DNA of 64,000 nt from Limnohabitans sp. WS1. GTDB lineage: Bacteria; Pseudomonadota; Gammaproteobacteria; Burkholderiales; Burkholderiaceae_C. The stretch spans positions 62,001 to 126,000 of the forward strand of contig NZ_NERU01000009.1 in assembly GCF_003063265.1 (NCBI RefSeq), written 5' to 3'. Positions 1 to 16,126 of this stretch are shown piece after piece. The translations under genes were made by a program, and so were the position numbers. The notes beneath the pieces were generated by a model, which was not told where the DNA came from, made no database searches, and saw only the letters and a list, made by a program, of their open reading frames with translations. Position 1 is the stretch's first letter, and each line of letters starts with the position of its first letter.

Positions 1-683
1 GCAAAGGGGTTGCCGCCGATCAGCAGTGGGTGAAAGCTCATCACGATGCGCAGCTTGTCGTTGCGCATGTGTTTGGCCACCAGGCTGTACAGGCTGCGCC
101 AAGCGCCCATGCGCAAGAAGTCGGGGATGGCGGCCATCAGGTCGCTGACCTTGTCAAATGCCATGTCGCCCATGCCTTCAAAACCCAGGGTTTTGCAGCG
201 CTCGGCTTCTTCCAAAAAGCGTTCGTAGCCGGGCAAGTCATCGGGTTCAAAGCGGGCCACTTCGGCGCGCATGTGCTCGGGGTCGCCGTTGTAGTCGAAC
301 CAGGTGCCGTCTGCAAAACGCACGCGGTAAAACGGGTCCATGGCCACCAGCTTCACGTCGTCCGCAAAGCTTTTGCCGCACAGCGCCCACAACTCTTCGA
401 GCAAAAACGGCGCGGTGATGATGGTGGGGCCCGCATCAAAGGTGAAGCCGTCCTGGTGGTGCACATAGGCACGTCCACCGGGGGCATCGAGTTTTTCAAA
501 GACTTTGACCTCGTAGCCTTTGACGCTCAGGCGGATCGCTGCGGCCAGCCCGCCAAAGCCGCTGCCAATGACCACCGCCACCGGACGCTGGCGCAGCTTG
601 GACGGGTTGCCCAGCTCTGGGCCTTGCGGCGAGACGGGGATGCCGAAACCTTCGGTGCGGTAAGCATGGGTGGTGGTGTTCAT
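1..683 (-). CDS. crtI: phytoene desaturase CrtI, N-terminal part (cut by window edge)
   Basis: FAD-dependent phytoene desaturase, which introduces double bonds into phytoene at the membrane to make the carotenoid backbone. About 227 N-terminal residues are visible; the remaining half or so of a roughly 500-residue protein lies outside. The dinucleotide-binding motif GSGFGG is at residues 40-45, followed by the family block FDAGPTIIT and, near the edge, LLIGGNPF. The start ATG at 683 lies 8 bases after the puhE stop, so crtI is probably the next gene of the bchF-puhE operon. The N-terminal blocks match CrtI better than the related CrtD desaturase, but the missing C-terminus leaves a little doubt. 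Frame and start are read directly from the sequence. Confidence 0.85.
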   Translation of the reverse strand, partial: MNTTTHAYRTEGFGIPVSPQGPELGNPSKLRQRPVAVVIGSGFGGLAAAIRLSVKGYEVKVFEKLDAPGGRAYVHHQDGFTFDAGPTIITAPFLLEELWALCGKSFADDVKLVAMDPFYRVRFADGTWFDYNGDPEHMRAEVARFEPDDLPGYERFLEEAERCKTLGFEGMGDMAFDKVSDLMAAIPDFLRMGAWRSLYSLVAKHMRNDKLRIVMSFHPLLIGGNPF

Positions 684-691
684 GGGGGCCT

Positions 692-1477
692 TCAAGGGGG
701 TGTGGTCAAAGCCGGTTTGGTGGTCTGGCCCATGGCCCAACCCCACAGCCGCTCCAGTGGCCAAGGAAAAATCATGATGATGTGTTCAACGATCGCGAGG
801 CCCAGCAGCGTGGCCAGCATGACCCAGCCGGTGGTGATGGCCACCGCGCCTTGCTGGGCCAGCCAGACCAGCCAGAACCAGGTGCCCATGGCCACACCCA
901 TCGACAGCACAAACCACAGCGACATGCCGCTGGTGGTGCGGAAATAACTGGCGAGGTATTTGAGGTGGGCAGGCAGGTATTGCTCACCGTTTTGTGGCAC
1001 GCCAAAAAACAGATTCAGTTTGGCCGACAGGCGCATGAACCACAGCAAGGCATAGGTGCAAATGGCCACATGGCTGGGCTGTCCTTCTTGCATCCACCAG
1101 AGCACGGCAAAGTTGGCCAGCAAGCCCAGCTCGTGGTAGAGCATGACCTGCACCGATTGCACAAAACGAGGCCAACCCGTGGTGCCGGGATCTAATGGGA
1201 TTTTGCGTGGGCCGGTGATCCAGCCGGTCAAAAAAGCCAGCTCGTGCCAGCCCCACATCACAATCACGCTGCCAAAGGCGAGGTAAGCGTTGAACACGCT
1301 GACCTCTTTCATGCTGTGGGCCACGCCCCAAAAACTCAAAGCCAACAGCACCGTCCAGCCGGCCAGGCTGAAACGGAAGCTTCGTGCAGGCAAGCGGTCA
1401 AGCCACAAGATCACGCCCGTGCCGAGCCACCAGCTCAGGGCCGTGAAAACGCAGGCCCAAACGACTTCAGTCACCAT
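692..1477 (-). CDS. puhE: photosynthetic complex assembly protein PuhE (DUF3623)
   Basis: Integral membrane protein of 261 residues with about seven hydrophobic segments, matching the PuhE family encoded beside puhABC in purple bacteria. PuhE is known from Rhodobacter genetics to influence reaction-centre and bacteriochlorophyll levels; its biochemical role is not settled. I start it at the ATG at 1477, which overlaps the last 7 bases of acsF, so translation is probably coupled. A longer in-frame extension upstream would run far into acsF and lacks family character. The stop is followed 8 bases later by crtI. Confidence 0.85.
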   Translation of the reverse strand: MVTEVVWACVFTALSWWLGTGVILWLDRLPARSFRFSLAGWTVLLALSFWGVAHSMKEVSVFNAYLAFGSVIVMWGWHELAFLTGWITGPRKIPLDPGTTGWPRFVQSVQVMLYHELGLLANFAVLWWMQEGQPSHVAICTYALLWFMRLSAKLNLFFGVPQNGEQYLPAHLKYLASYFRTTSGMSLWFVLSMGVAMGTWFWLVWLAQQGAVAITTGWVMLATLLGLAIVEHIIMIFPWPLERLWGWAMGQTTKPALTTPP

Positions 1478-2553
1478 GCCGGTTCCATGCGGACCTGAGG
1501 CGACAGGTCTTGTTGAATCACGGGCATGAAGTACAGGCGGGCAAAGGTGGCGGCGGCTTTGACGGCGCACACGCCTTGCTGCAGTTTGCCGACGACTCCG
1601 CCCCGGGCCTTGGCTTTGGCCATGGCTTGTGACAGGGCAAAAAGGCGCTCCAGGCCCCGGCGGAAGTCAGGGTTGTCGGTGTCCAAGGCCAGAGGGAAGA
1701 CCTGCTTGGTGATCTCGGTGGTGATGCGGAACACCTGGTAGTCGTATTCACTCGAATCCAGGCCCATGGCTTCGTGCAGCATGGGGCGGGTGTGGTCGCG
1801 CACGTACATGGTGGCGTACACGGCCAGCAAGAAAAAGCGAATCCAGAGCTTGTTGCCGCCGCTGAGCAACTTGGGGTTGGCGCGCATGATCAGGGCGAAC
1901 GATTCGCCATGGCGGAACTCGTCGTTGCACCACAGCTCGAACCAGCGAAAGATGGGGTGAAAGCGTTTTTCGGGATGCTTTTCGAGCTGGCGGAAGATGG
2001 TGATGTAGCGTGCGTAGCCGATTTTTTCGGACAAGTAGGTCGCGTAGTAAATGTATTTGGGCTTGAAGAAGGTGTACTTCTTGGTGCGCTTCAAGTTGCC
2101 CAGGTCGATGCCCAGATTGAAGTCGCGCAGCGACAGGTTGATGAAGCCTGCATGGCGCGATTCGTCGCGCGCCAAGTAGGTCATCAGCTGCTTGATGTCG
2201 GGGTTGGTGACGTTCTTGCGGATCTCGTTGTAGAGCACACATCCGGAAAATTCCGACGTGAGCGAGCTCACCAAAAAGTCCATGAACTCCTGGCGCATCT
2301 CGGGCGAGAGGCTGGCCATGCCCGCGGCCACTTCGCCTGCAAACGCCTCGTCGCGCTGGAAGTGGTCGTGGTTGTTGTCGCCCTCGTATTCGGCCATCAT
2401 CTTGTCCCACTCGGCACGCACCGGCTCGATGTTGATGCGGTCCATCACAGCGAAGTCGGTGGTGTAAAAACGCGGGCTGATCATGTCGTCGTGCACGGCC
2501 TTTTTGTTGGCGTCTTCAGCGGTTTTGATGGTGTGGACAGCGGTGGCGGTCAT
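1471..2553 (-). CDS. acsF: Mg-protoporphyrin IX monomethyl ester oxidative cyclase AcsF
   Basis: Aerobic diiron cyclase of 360 residues that forms the isocyclic E ring of protochlorophyllide from Mg-protoporphyrin IX monomethyl ester, using oxygen. The ferritin-like diiron ligands are visible as ESRH at residues 131-134 and EFRH at 212-215. The length is typical of the family. It sits between puhC (29 bases upstream) and puhE (7-base overlap). With no bchE in the window, this indicates that bacteriochlorophyll is made under oxic conditions, although an anaerobic cyclase gene could exist elsewhere. Confidence 0.95.
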   Translation of the reverse strand: MTATAVHTIKTAEDANKKAVHDDMISPRFYTTDFAVMDRINIEPVRAEWDKMMAEYEGDNNHDHFQRDEAFAGEVAAGMASLSPEMRQEFMDFLVSSLTSEFSGCVLYNEIRKNVTNPDIKQLMTYLARDESRHAGFINLSLRDFNLGIDLGNLKRTKKYTFFKPKYIYYATYLSEKIGYARYITIFRQLEKHPEKRFHPIFRWFELWCNDEFRHGESFALIMRANPKLLSGGNKLWIRFFLLAVYATMYVRDHTRPMLHEAMGLDSSEYDYQVFRITTEITKQVFPLALDTDNPDFRRGLERLFALSQAMAKAKARGGVVGKLQQGVCAVKAAATFARLYFMPVIQQDLSPQVRMEPAW

Positions 2554-2582
2554 GGTGTTCTCCGGTGCGGGTTCAATCAGGT

Positions 2583-3098
2583 TCAGCGGGGCGTGTTGGC
2601 CAACGATGTTTTGATGGGCGTGGGGTTTTGCCCTGCCAGTCTGAGACTGGCGAACACCGCAGCGTTGCTGGGGCCAAAGGACTCCAAGTCAATGCGCTGG
2701 CCGGTGCTGGGGTCTTGCAGGGTCATGCGGCCATCGGTGCGGCCGATCAACAAAAAGGGGGCGTCGCCACTGAGACTTTCGCGGTGACGTTCACGGGCCA
2801 GTGCCCGCAAGGTGCTGCGCAAAAAGCCTTGCTCGCCACTGAAACGTGCCACTTGCTGGCCGGTTCGGTGGTCCAACACGGCGATGTCGCCGCCGGCCAC
2901 GTCGCGAAACTGCAGGTCGCGCTGCCACTGCACGGCAGCGTCAGGGGTGCGTGGGTCCAAGCCTGACCAGCGGGCCAGGCCCACGGCCACCAGCATGGCC
3001 AGCAGCATCACGCCGATCCAGGCCATGGGCCGGTTCAGGCCTGGGGTCTGTGGGGCTTGGCGGTTGCGCTGCCAGTCGTGTTGGGGCAGGGTGCTCAT
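2583..3098 (-). CDS. puhC: photosynthetic complex assembly protein PuhC
   Basis: Protein of 171 residues with a single N-terminal membrane anchor (about residues 25-44) and a periplasmic domain. PuhC family members help assemble or reorganise the RC-LH1 complex. The start ATG at 3098 overlaps the puhB stop in an ATGA. The assignment rests on position between puhB and acsF, on the topology, and on the PuhC-like periplasmic region; sequence conservation in this family is low, so position carries much of the weight. Confidence 0.82.
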   Translation of the reverse strand: MSTLPQHDWQRNRQAPQTPGLNRPMAWIGVMLLAMLVAVGLARWSGLDPRTPDAAVQWQRDLQFRDVAGGDIAVLDHRTGQQVARFSGEQGFLRSTLRALARERHRESLSGDAPFLLIGRTDGRMTLQDPSTGQRIDLESFGPSNAAVFASLRLAGQNPTPIKTSLANTPR

Positions 3099-3760
3099 GC
3101 CAGCATGCCGTGGTTGGGTGTGTGGGGCTGATTGACCGGCGCGGTTGCAGGCGAATCGCCCAAGTGCAGGCTTTGGCCCGCACGTTCGGCACGCCACAGG
3201 TTCAGCAGTTGCTCGCCGACTTGTTGGCTGTCAGGCACGCAGCGCAAGGTGGGTTGGGGCTGTGTCACATGCCAAGCGCGTTGGTGCGGCCACAGGTGGG
3301 CCCAACCGATGCGGTCTTCGGGGTGCAAGGCCAGCGCGATGTCGCCCGTGCCCGCGCCTTGCGTCTTGAGTGACGCCCCTGCGATGCGTTTGAAGGGCAG
3401 GTTGAAGGTCAGCGTGAGCACGATGCCAATGCGCATGACCACGCGCTTGTTGGTGAGGGTGTAGAGCGTGCTGCGTGCCGACATCCAGGCCGTGCCCAAG
3501 AGCAGGGCCAAGGCCAGGGCGTAGAGGCTGGCGGCCACAACCAGAGGTTTCCAATCCACCCGTCCCTCGGGTGCCGTCAGGTTGATGGCCTGCACCGCGA
3601 GCATGAGCGCGAAGTACAGCGCGACCTTGCGCACATGGAAGGCATGGATGGCCAGGCGTTTCCAGTCGGGTGCGCCCTGCCAGACCACGCGCTCTCCCGG
3701 AGGCAGGGCGCTGGGCAGGCCGGGGGCGGCTTCCCACTCGTGTTCGTGGGTGGCTTTCAT
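3095..3760 (-). CDS. puhB: photosynthetic complex assembly protein PuhB (PH domain)
   Basis: Membrane protein of 221 residues with a bacterial PH-type domain: a short cytoplasmic N-terminus, two or three hydrophobic segments between residues 45 and 95, then a domain containing the strand motif YTLTNKRVVMRIG. PuhB assists reaction-centre assembly in Rhodobacter. It is joined by ATGA overlaps to puhA upstream (3757-3760) and puhC downstream (3095-3098), so all three are probably translated in a coupled way. The C-terminal 40 residues are poorly conserved-looking and rich in polar residues. Confidence 0.88.
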   Translation of the reverse strand: MKATHEHEWEAAPGLPSALPPGERVVWQGAPDWKRLAIHAFHVRKVALYFALMLAVQAINLTAPEGRVDWKPLVVAASLYALALALLLGTAWMSARSTLYTLTNKRVVMRIGIVLTLTFNLPFKRIAGASLKTQGAGTGDIALALHPEDRIGWAHLWPHQRAWHVTQPQPTLRCVPDSQQVGEQLLNLWRAERAGQSLHLGDSPATAPVNQPHTPNHGMLA

Positions 3761-4521
3761 ATGATGGGTTCCTGACGCTCAGGGGTGGCGTACAAGGTGC
3801 CCGCGCCGTAATAGGCGGTGATTTTTTCTTCTTCGAGCAAGGTGATTTGCTCGTTCGATTTGGTTTGCGGCACGTTCACAAACTGGTGGCCCAAAATGGC
3901 CTGTACATGGGTGCCGTCTTTCTTGATGCGTGCAAAGGTCATGGGCAGCAGCACGCGTTTGTCGGAGCCTGCCAGTTGCACTTCGGCGTAACGGAACATC
4001 ATCTCCATGCGGTCGACCCACAGGTCCACCACGGTGCCGGCCACGACCTTGTCCGCGCCCCAGACGGGCAAACCACGCGGGTCCACGTCTTTTTTGGCCA
4101 CAGAGTGGTCAGCCGCCACGCGCAGTGGCACGATTTTGGGGTGACCGTGCGGGTCTGCGTCGGGGATGTCGGCACGCATGGCCCAAGCGCCTGGGCCAAC
4201 GCCCGCCAACAGCGGGTCGCCCACGGGCTCCAGTGGGGCGCCATTCCAGCCGTGTATGGGCTGAGCGCTGTACTCACCATCTGGGCGTGCCAAATCGGGA
4301 GACAAGTAGGTGTGACCGTCTTGTGTCTTGAAGGTCTTGGGCTCGGGCACGGGTGGCCAGCCTTCGATCTTGGGGCCGTTTTCGCGGCCCGAATCCATGG
4401 GGTAACCCTCGCGGTGGTTCTCACGCAAGAGGTAATAAATCAGCCCCGCAAAGAATGCCCAGAACATGTACAAAACGATTTGGGCCACATCGATGTACTG
4501 TGTGATTGCGCCTGTTTCCAT
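3757..4521 (-). CDS. puhA: photosynthetic reaction centre H subunit PuhA
   Basis: The H subunit (254 residues) caps the cytoplasmic face of the L-M reaction-centre core and shapes proton delivery to quinone QB. One transmembrane helix is visible near residues 12-33, followed by the family sequence REGYPMDS and a beta-rich cytoplasmic domain. I choose the ATG at 4521 because an AAGGAG ribosome-binding site lies just before it; an in-frame TTG 15 bases upstream would place that site inside the gene. Upstream is lhaA after 27 bases; downstream puhB overlaps by four bases. Confidence 0.96.
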   Translation of the reverse strand: METGAITQYIDVAQIVLYMFWAFFAGLIYYLLRENHREGYPMDSGRENGPKIEGWPPVPEPKTFKTQDGHTYLSPDLARPDGEYSAQPIHGWNGAPLEPVGDPLLAGVGPGAWAMRADIPDADPHGHPKIVPLRVAADHSVAKKDVDPRGLPVWGADKVVAGTVVDLWVDRMEMMFRYAEVQLAGSDKRVLLPMTFARIKKDGTHVQAILGHQFVNVPQTKSNEQITLLEEEKITAYYGAGTLYATPERQEPII

Positions 4522-4548
4522 GGCTGTCTCCTTCAAAAAATCGGTGCA

Positions 4549-6006
4549 TCAGCCCGGCAGTTGCGCCAGGCCAAAGGGTTGGGGGGTGCCGGTTTGGTGG
4601 GGCTCTGCCCGTGCGGCCAAGCGGCTCGCACGCAGCATGGGCCCCAGGGCCACCAGCACAACAAACAACAAATACATTTCCAGGTGATAGACGAAGCTGT
4701 AAGCGGTGATGGGCGTGACCAACACTTCACCCAAAGCCCCTGACATGGCCAGCACCGACACGCCGTCGCGCAAAGCCCCGCCCAGCGCCATGGCCGCACC
4801 AGCGCTGGTGGCTTGCACCGCGCCCCAGGTGCCGATGACCAGACCGCCCAAGTGGCCGAGCGGGCTGCCGTCTGCCGCCATGCCCATGGCCGTGACCAGC
4901 ATGCCGACCGAAAACAAACCGCCGCTGAAACCGATCAGGCCCACGCCGATGCGGAACATCCAGGCCGCTTCGAGAGGCCCTGAAAAAATCACCATGGCAA
5001 ACGCGGGCAGGCCCAGCAGTACACCCAAGCTGGCCAAGCGGCAAGCGTGCATGCCGCCGGACAACCAGCGGGCTGACACGAGGAAGGCCAGCAAAGCCCC
5101 ACCGGCACTCAAGGCCGTGAGGGCGCTGGTCGCGCCCACGTCGAGTTTCAAAATCTCGGCCGCATAAGGCTCGAGCACGATGTCTTGCATGTTGAAGGCG
5201 AAGGTGCCCAAGCCCAAGGTCCACAAGAAGCGGCGCATCTGCGGCTGGGCCATGAGGTCACGCCAGCTGCTCGCAAAGCCCCCGGCTTCGCGGCGGCCAC
5301 GCTTGGCACTTCGGGCCTCTTGTTTCCACAGTGAGGCGAGATTCATCACCGCCACCATGACAGCGCAGCCTTGCACCAGCTGAATGAGTTTTTGCGGGCT
5401 GAAGTCGCTGAGCACCAGTCCGAACACCGCGCTGCTGGCGATCATGCCCACCAGCAGCATGCTGTAGAGCAAGGCCACCACACGGGGGCGTTTGTCATTG
5501 CTGGCCAAATCGTGCGCCAGCGCCATGCCCGCCGTTTGTGTGACCTGGATGCCCGCGCCCACCAGCACAAAGGCCAGGCAAGCACCCAACTGGCCGACCC
5601 ACAGATTGGCGGCTTCGGGTTCGGACAGCAGCAACAAGGCAAACGGCATGATGGACAGGCCGCCAAACAGCAGCAAGGTGCCGGTCCACAAATACGGAAT
5701 GCGGCGCAGACCCAGCGCCGAGGGGTGCGTGTCGCTGCGGTAACCGATCAGGGTGCGCAGCGGCGCAAACACCATGGGAATAGCGACTGCCAGTGCCACC
5801 CACCAAGCGGGCACTTGCAGTTCCACAATCATGACCCGGTTGAGTGTGCCCACCAGCAGTGCCGTCACCATGCCGATCACCACCTGGAACAGCGACAGGC
5901 GCAGCAAGCGCGCCATCGGCAGCTCAGGCGAAGCCGCATCGGCAAACGGCATGAAGCGCGTGCCGTAAGCCGTGAACCAGCGGGGCATGGGGACGCGCAG
6001 TTTCAT
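4549..6006 (-). CDS. lhaA: light-harvesting 1 assembly protein LhaA (PucC family, MFS-like)
   Basis: Polytopic membrane protein of 485 residues and about 12 transmembrane segments, belonging to the BCD/PucC family of the major facilitator superfamily. LhaA is thought to deliver bacteriochlorophyll or organise LH1 assembly. Family signatures include LNRVMIVEL near residues 53-61 and QDIVLEPYA in the second half. Its place directly before puhA is the classical one for lhaA, which separates it from the paralogue at 18551-19921. The start ATG at 6006 overlaps the bchM stop in an ATGA. Confidence 0.9.
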   Translation of the reverse strand: MKLRVPMPRWFTAYGTRFMPFADAASPELPMARLLRLSLFQVVIGMVTALLVGTLNRVMIVELQVPAWWVALAVAIPMVFAPLRTLIGYRSDTHPSALGLRRIPYLWTGTLLLFGGLSIMPFALLLLSEPEAANLWVGQLGACLAFVLVGAGIQVTQTAGMALAHDLASNDKRPRVVALLYSMLLVGMIASSAVFGLVLSDFSPQKLIQLVQGCAVMVAVMNLASLWKQEARSAKRGRREAGGFASSWRDLMAQPQMRRFLWTLGLGTFAFNMQDIVLEPYAAEILKLDVGATSALTALSAGGALLAFLVSARWLSGGMHACRLASLGVLLGLPAFAMVIFSGPLEAAWMFRIGVGLIGFSGGLFSVGMLVTAMGMAADGSPLGHLGGLVIGTWGAVQATSAGAAMALGGALRDGVSVLAMSGALGEVLVTPITAYSFVYHLEMYLLFVVLVALGPMLRASRLAARAEPHQTGTPQPFGLAQLPG

Positions 6007-6713
6007 GAGCGGGTCCACTCCCAGGCTTGAGAGGTGTAAAAGCCGCTGGCCACGCGCTGCATGCGTGCGCCTTGCCAGCCCTGCAAATCCATGTGGTTTT
6101 GCATGCGTTGCAGCAAGTCGGCATGCGCCACGGGCGACAACGACGGCGAGCGGTCGCTGCGCGGAAACAGGCGGCCCGCGCTGTGCATCAGGGCCAAGAG
6201 CGGTGTGCGCGGCGCAAACGTGAAGGCCATGGAGCCGCGTGTGCGATGGGCCAAACCGGCCAGCGCTTCGGCGATTTGGTCGCTGTCGTAGTGGATCAGC
6301 GAGTCCATGCAGACCACATGGTCAAAATGTCCCAAGTCAGGGCTGAGCATGTCGCCTGACATGAATTCCACCGAGCCGGGCAGGGTGGGGTGTTCGGCGG
6401 CCATGCGTTCGGCGGCGAGCTTGACCAGGGTGGGTGACAAATCAATCGCCACCACTTCGGCCCCGCGCAGTGCCGCTTGCAGGGCCAGCGCGCCGGTGCC
6501 ACAGCCCGCGTCCAGCACGCGCAGGCCGCGCAGATCTTGTGGCAACCAAGACAGCAGGGTTTCGCGCATGGTGTCGCGCCCGGCGCGCACGGTGGCGCGG
6601 ATGCGGCCCACCGGCTCGTTCGAGGTCAGGCGGGCCCAGGCATCGGCCGCCGTGCGGTCAAAGTAGTGCTCGATCTGGCTGCGGCGTTGTTCGTAGGCGG
6701 TGGTGCTGTTCAT
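6003..6713 (-). CDS. bchM: Mg-protoporphyrin IX O-methyltransferase BchM
   Basis: SAM-dependent methyltransferase (236 residues) that methylates the C13 propionate of Mg-protoporphyrin IX, directly before the AcsF step. The SAM-binding motif DAGCGTG is at residues 68-74, and the N-terminal region YFDRTAADAWARL is typical of BchM. It follows bchL by 33 bases and overlaps lhaA by four. Confidence 0.95.
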   Translation of the reverse strand: MNSTTAYEQRRSQIEHYFDRTAADAWARLTSNEPVGRIRATVRAGRDTMRETLLSWLPQDLRGLRVLDAGCGTGALALQAALRGAEVVAIDLSPTLVKLAAERMAAEHPTLPGSVEFMSGDMLSPDLGHFDHVVCMDSLIHYDSDQIAEALAGLAHRTRGSMAFTFAPRTPLLALMHSAGRLFPRSDRSPSLSPVAHADLLQRMQNHMDLQGWQGARMQRVASGFYTSQAWEWTRS

Positions 6714-6746
6714 GGGGTGCTTTCGGTGCGTTTTTTGGCGAGTGGA

Positions 6747-11459
<4,713 letters not shown>

Positions 11460-11485
<26 letters not shown>

Positions 11486-13124
11486 CGTAGAGCGTCTCCA
11501 CGGTGATGGTCGCCACGCCCTGGTCTTGGGCAAATCGCTCGGTGTTGCGGCGCGCTTTGCCCCGCACAAAGAACGGGATCTTGCCCAGCTCCTTTTCGGC
11601 TTCGGGGCTCCAGGTGGCCTGGTTCGAAGCGGCTTGGGCGGGGGCGGCGACCTTTTGAACGCTGTCAGTGGTCAGGGTGTTGGTGGGTGCGGGTGCCGTT
11701 GGTAAAGCAACTGCTTCAACGGGTATTGCGACGGGTGCACTGACAGGCGCTGCGACAACCGGAGCCACGTTTTCTGCCGCAGGCCGCGTGCTGCCCAAAT
11801 GCGAGGGGGCAGCACCGGCGTGGAATTCGAAGTCTTCGCGGAACATGCCGATCAGGTGTTCTTCCAGGCCCATCATCAACGGGTGCACCCAGGTGTCGAA
11901 GAGCACGTTCGCGCCTTCAAAACCCATTTGCGGCGCATAGCGGGCGGGGAAGTCCTGCACATGCACCGGGGCCGAAATCACCGCGCAGGGAATGCCCTGG
12001 CGCTTGGCGATGTGGCGCTCCATTTGTGTGCCCAAGATCAGCTCGGGCTGCAGCGCGTTGATCTGGGTTTCAACTTCGAGGTAGTCGTCGGTGATCAGGG
12101 CTTCGACGCCGTAGCGTTTGGCACAGTCGCGCACTTCGCGGGCAAATTCGCGGCTGTAAGTGCCCAGGCCCACCACCTCAAAACCCATCTCCTGGCTGGC
12201 GATGCGGGCGGCGGCCACCACATGCGTGGCATCGCCAAAAATGTAGACCCGCTTACCGGTCAGGTAGGTCGAGTCGACCGACTTGGCGTACCAGTGGGCG
12301 TGCGCGTTGCTGGGGTCTTGTGCGGGCTGGGGCAGGCCGGTCAGCGTGCAGACTTCGGCGATGAAGTCGCGTGTGGCGTGGCTACCGAGGGGCACGGTCT
12401 TGGTGTAGGGCTGATCGAACTGGCGCTGCAACCATTGTGCGGCGGCAAGGCCAATTTCGGGGTAGAGCACCACGTTGAAGTCGGCCTCGGCCAGCTTTTG
12501 CACGTCGGCCACACTCGCGCTCAAAGGCGCGACCACGGCGACATCGACGCCGAGTTGGTTCAGCAGTTGGGTGATTTCCTTGACGTCGTCGCGGTGGCGA
12601 AAACCCAGGGCGCTGGGGCCGAGGATGTTGCAAGTGGGGCGTGCCTTGGCGGGCTTGTCGGCTGTTTCGGAGGCGGTGGCAGGCTTGTGCACCAGGTGGC
12701 GGCACAGTTGGTAAAAGGTCTCGCTCGCGCCCCAGTTTTCTTTGCGCTGGTAAGAGGGCAATTCCAGCGCCACGACGGGAATGGTCAGCTTCAGGGCTTG
12801 GGCCAAGCCGCCCGGGTCGTCCTGGATCAGCTCTGCCGTGCAGGACGAGCCCACCAACATGGCAGCGGGGTTGAAGCGCGCCATGGCTTGGCGTGCTGCA
12901 TCCTTGAAGAGTTCGGCCGTGTCGCCGCCCAGATCACGCGCCTGGAAGGTGGTGTAGGTCACCGGCGGGCGGCGCGGCAGGCGCTCGATCATGGTGAACA
13001 GCAGGTCGGCGTAGGTGTCGCCTTGTGGGGCGTGCAGCACGTAGTGCACGTCCGTCATGGCGGTGGCCACGCGCATCGCGCCCACATGGGGCGGTCCTTC
13101 GTAAGTCCAGAGCGTCAGTTGCAT
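11460..13124 (-). CDS. bchB: dark-operative protochlorophyllide reductase subunit BchB
   Basis: Subunit B (554 residues) of the catalytic BchN-BchB heterotetramer. Asp36 (in HAPQGD) and Cys95 (in GSSCTAE) sit at the positions known for the unusual Asp/Cys ligands of the NB cluster. A roughly 60-residue Ala/Pro/Val-rich linker (about residues 430-490) separates the catalytic core from a C-terminal domain containing [14 protein letters not shown], typical of BchB. It lies 15 bases after bchN, and its 3' end may overlap the bchH start. Confidence 0.96.
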
Positions 13125-13139
13125 GGGGTGTTCCTGCGC

Positions 13140-14941
<1,802 letters not shown>

Positions 14942-14973
14942 GAGGAACCTTGTGGCGTGGATGTCTTGGCTTG

Positions 14974-15014
14974 AATGTAAGTCTGGACATACAGTGTGTC
15001 AACATAAATTGACA
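14974..15014 (-). promoter_or_regulatory. bchF operon promoter with two PpsR/CrtJ boxes
   Basis: Reading leftward, TTGACA (15002-14997), a 17-base spacer and TACATT (14979-14974) form a good sigma-70 promoter. Two TGT-N12-ACA palindromes, the known PpsR/CrtJ recognition pattern, lie at 14976-14993 and 14997-15014, so one covers the -10 and the other the -35. Their centres are 21 bp apart, two helical turns, suiting cooperative binding. The second box also offers TTGACA toward ppaA. The boxes are read directly; the protein that binds them is inferred from ppsR nearby. Confidence 0.82.
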
Positions 15015-15188
15015 TATATTTCGAATTCTAGGGTTTACACTGAATACAGGGATGGCAATTGAATTCACACTTGAACCTGTGTTGGTGACATGGGCCTGAT
15101 GGGCTTCATTCCCTTCATTTCTTGCGTCGAGCACTCCAAAGTGTTGGAGCCTGCCGCTGATGTCTTCCTCTGCTGATCGGTGCTTGTC

Positions 15189-15995
15189 ATGGCGCAATTC
15201 AATTTCGAAAACTCTCCGTCGCCGCCATTGCCACTGGCCAGTGCACAGCTTTTGCCCGAAGCCATCCGGCAAGGCTCGCCGGTGGGGCCGCGCTTGGTGG
15301 GTGGCACGTCCTTCACGGGCAAGTCGGCACTCGACCTGGCCCAGATCCAGATCCTGGCGCAAGCTTGTTTGCAAGGCCTGGACGCGGCGCGTCAAGTGGT
15401 TTTTGGCTGGCAACGTCAAGGGCAGTCCCTGGAGGACATCTATTTGCAAGGCATCACGCCTTGTGCGCGTTTGCTGGGGGATTGGTGGTGTTCTGACCGG
15501 CTCGATTTCGCCATGACCACCATTGCTTCGACTCACTTGCAGCAGCTGCTGCATGATTTCAGTGCCGAGTTTTTGCACGAAACGCCCGCCCAATGCAATG
15601 GACTGAGTTTGTTGCTCATGACCGAGCCTGGCGCTCAACACAGCATGGGTTTGCTCATGTTGAGTGAGTTTTTCAAACGGGCGGGTTGGCTGGTCACGCT
15701 GGGTGTCCCCCAGGATGTGGCGGAGTTCAAGCGCTTGTTTCAATCCGAATGGTTTGACGCGGTGGGCATCTCGGTCAGCACCGATCGACATTTGGACGCC
15801 ATGAACAGTGTGTTGCCACAACTGCTGGCAGGCGCGGACAACCTCGCTGTGCGTCTGTTTGTCGGCGGCCCGATGGCCCATGTCGCACCGCATCGTTTGG
15901 TGGGCATGCCCGCACAAGTTGTGGCGCAAGATGCGCCGGGCACGGTGGCATGGCTCACACTTCAGATGGCTTTGCCACTGGCAAAAGGGGTTTAA
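15189..15995 (+). CDS. ppaA: PpaA/AerR-type photosynthesis regulator (cobalamin-binding-like domain)
   Basis: Protein of 268 residues related to PpaA/AerR, which sense light or redox through a B12 or heme cofactor and antagonise PpsR/CrtJ. A helical N-terminal half (about residues 45-115) precedes a Rossmann-like B12-binding/SCHIC domain (about 130-255) with AVGISVSTDRHLD and FVGGP. It lies between the bchF promoter and ppsR, the usual neighbourhood. The ATG at 15189 is preferred; a GTG nine bases upstream is possible, and neither has a strong ribosome site. Whether it binds cobalamin, heme or neither cannot be told from sequence alone. Confidence 0.85.
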   Translation: MAQFNFENSPSPPLPLASAQLLPEAIRQGSPVGPRLVGGTSFTGKSALDLAQIQILAQACLQGLDAARQVVFGWQRQGQSLEDIYLQGITPCARLLGDWWCSDRLDFAMTTIASTHLQQLLHDFSAEFLHETPAQCNGLSLLLMTEPGAQHSMGLLMLSEFFKRAGWLVTLGVPQDVAEFKRLFQSEWFDAVGISVSTDRHLDAMNSVLPQLLAGADNLAVRLFVGGPMAHVAPHRLVGMPAQVVAQDAPGTVAWLTLQMALPLAKGV

Positions 15996-16047
15996 ATTGT
16001 CAGTTAGATCATTTTTATTACCTTTAAATTTCGCTGTTATGGCCGAG

Positions 16048-16070
16048 GTATACCCTCAGGGGTCTATACT
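16048..16070 (+). promoter_or_regulatory. putative ppsR promoter element with imperfect dyad
   Basis: A strong -10-like TATACT (16065-16070) lies 57 bases before the ppsR start, without a recognisable -35. Just upstream, GTATACCC and GGGGTCTATAC form an imperfect inverted repeat around TCA. This suggests an activated or specially regulated promoter. There is no TGT-N12-ACA box here, so direct PpsR autoregulation is not evident. Confidence 0.35.
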
Positions 16071-16126
16071 TGTATGACAAATTCAAGTGTCAACTTCCTG
16101 ATGCTCAAACCCGTTTGGTTTACAAC

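Noticed and set aside
30..947. A 305-codon plus-strand frame at the left end
   Set aside because: It overlaps crtI and puhE in antisense and its translation is low-complexity and family-free.
16086..16110. TGTCAA motifs just upstream of ppsR as a possible PpsR autoregulatory box
   Set aside because: TGT is not followed by ACA at the N12 spacing; only half-sites are present.
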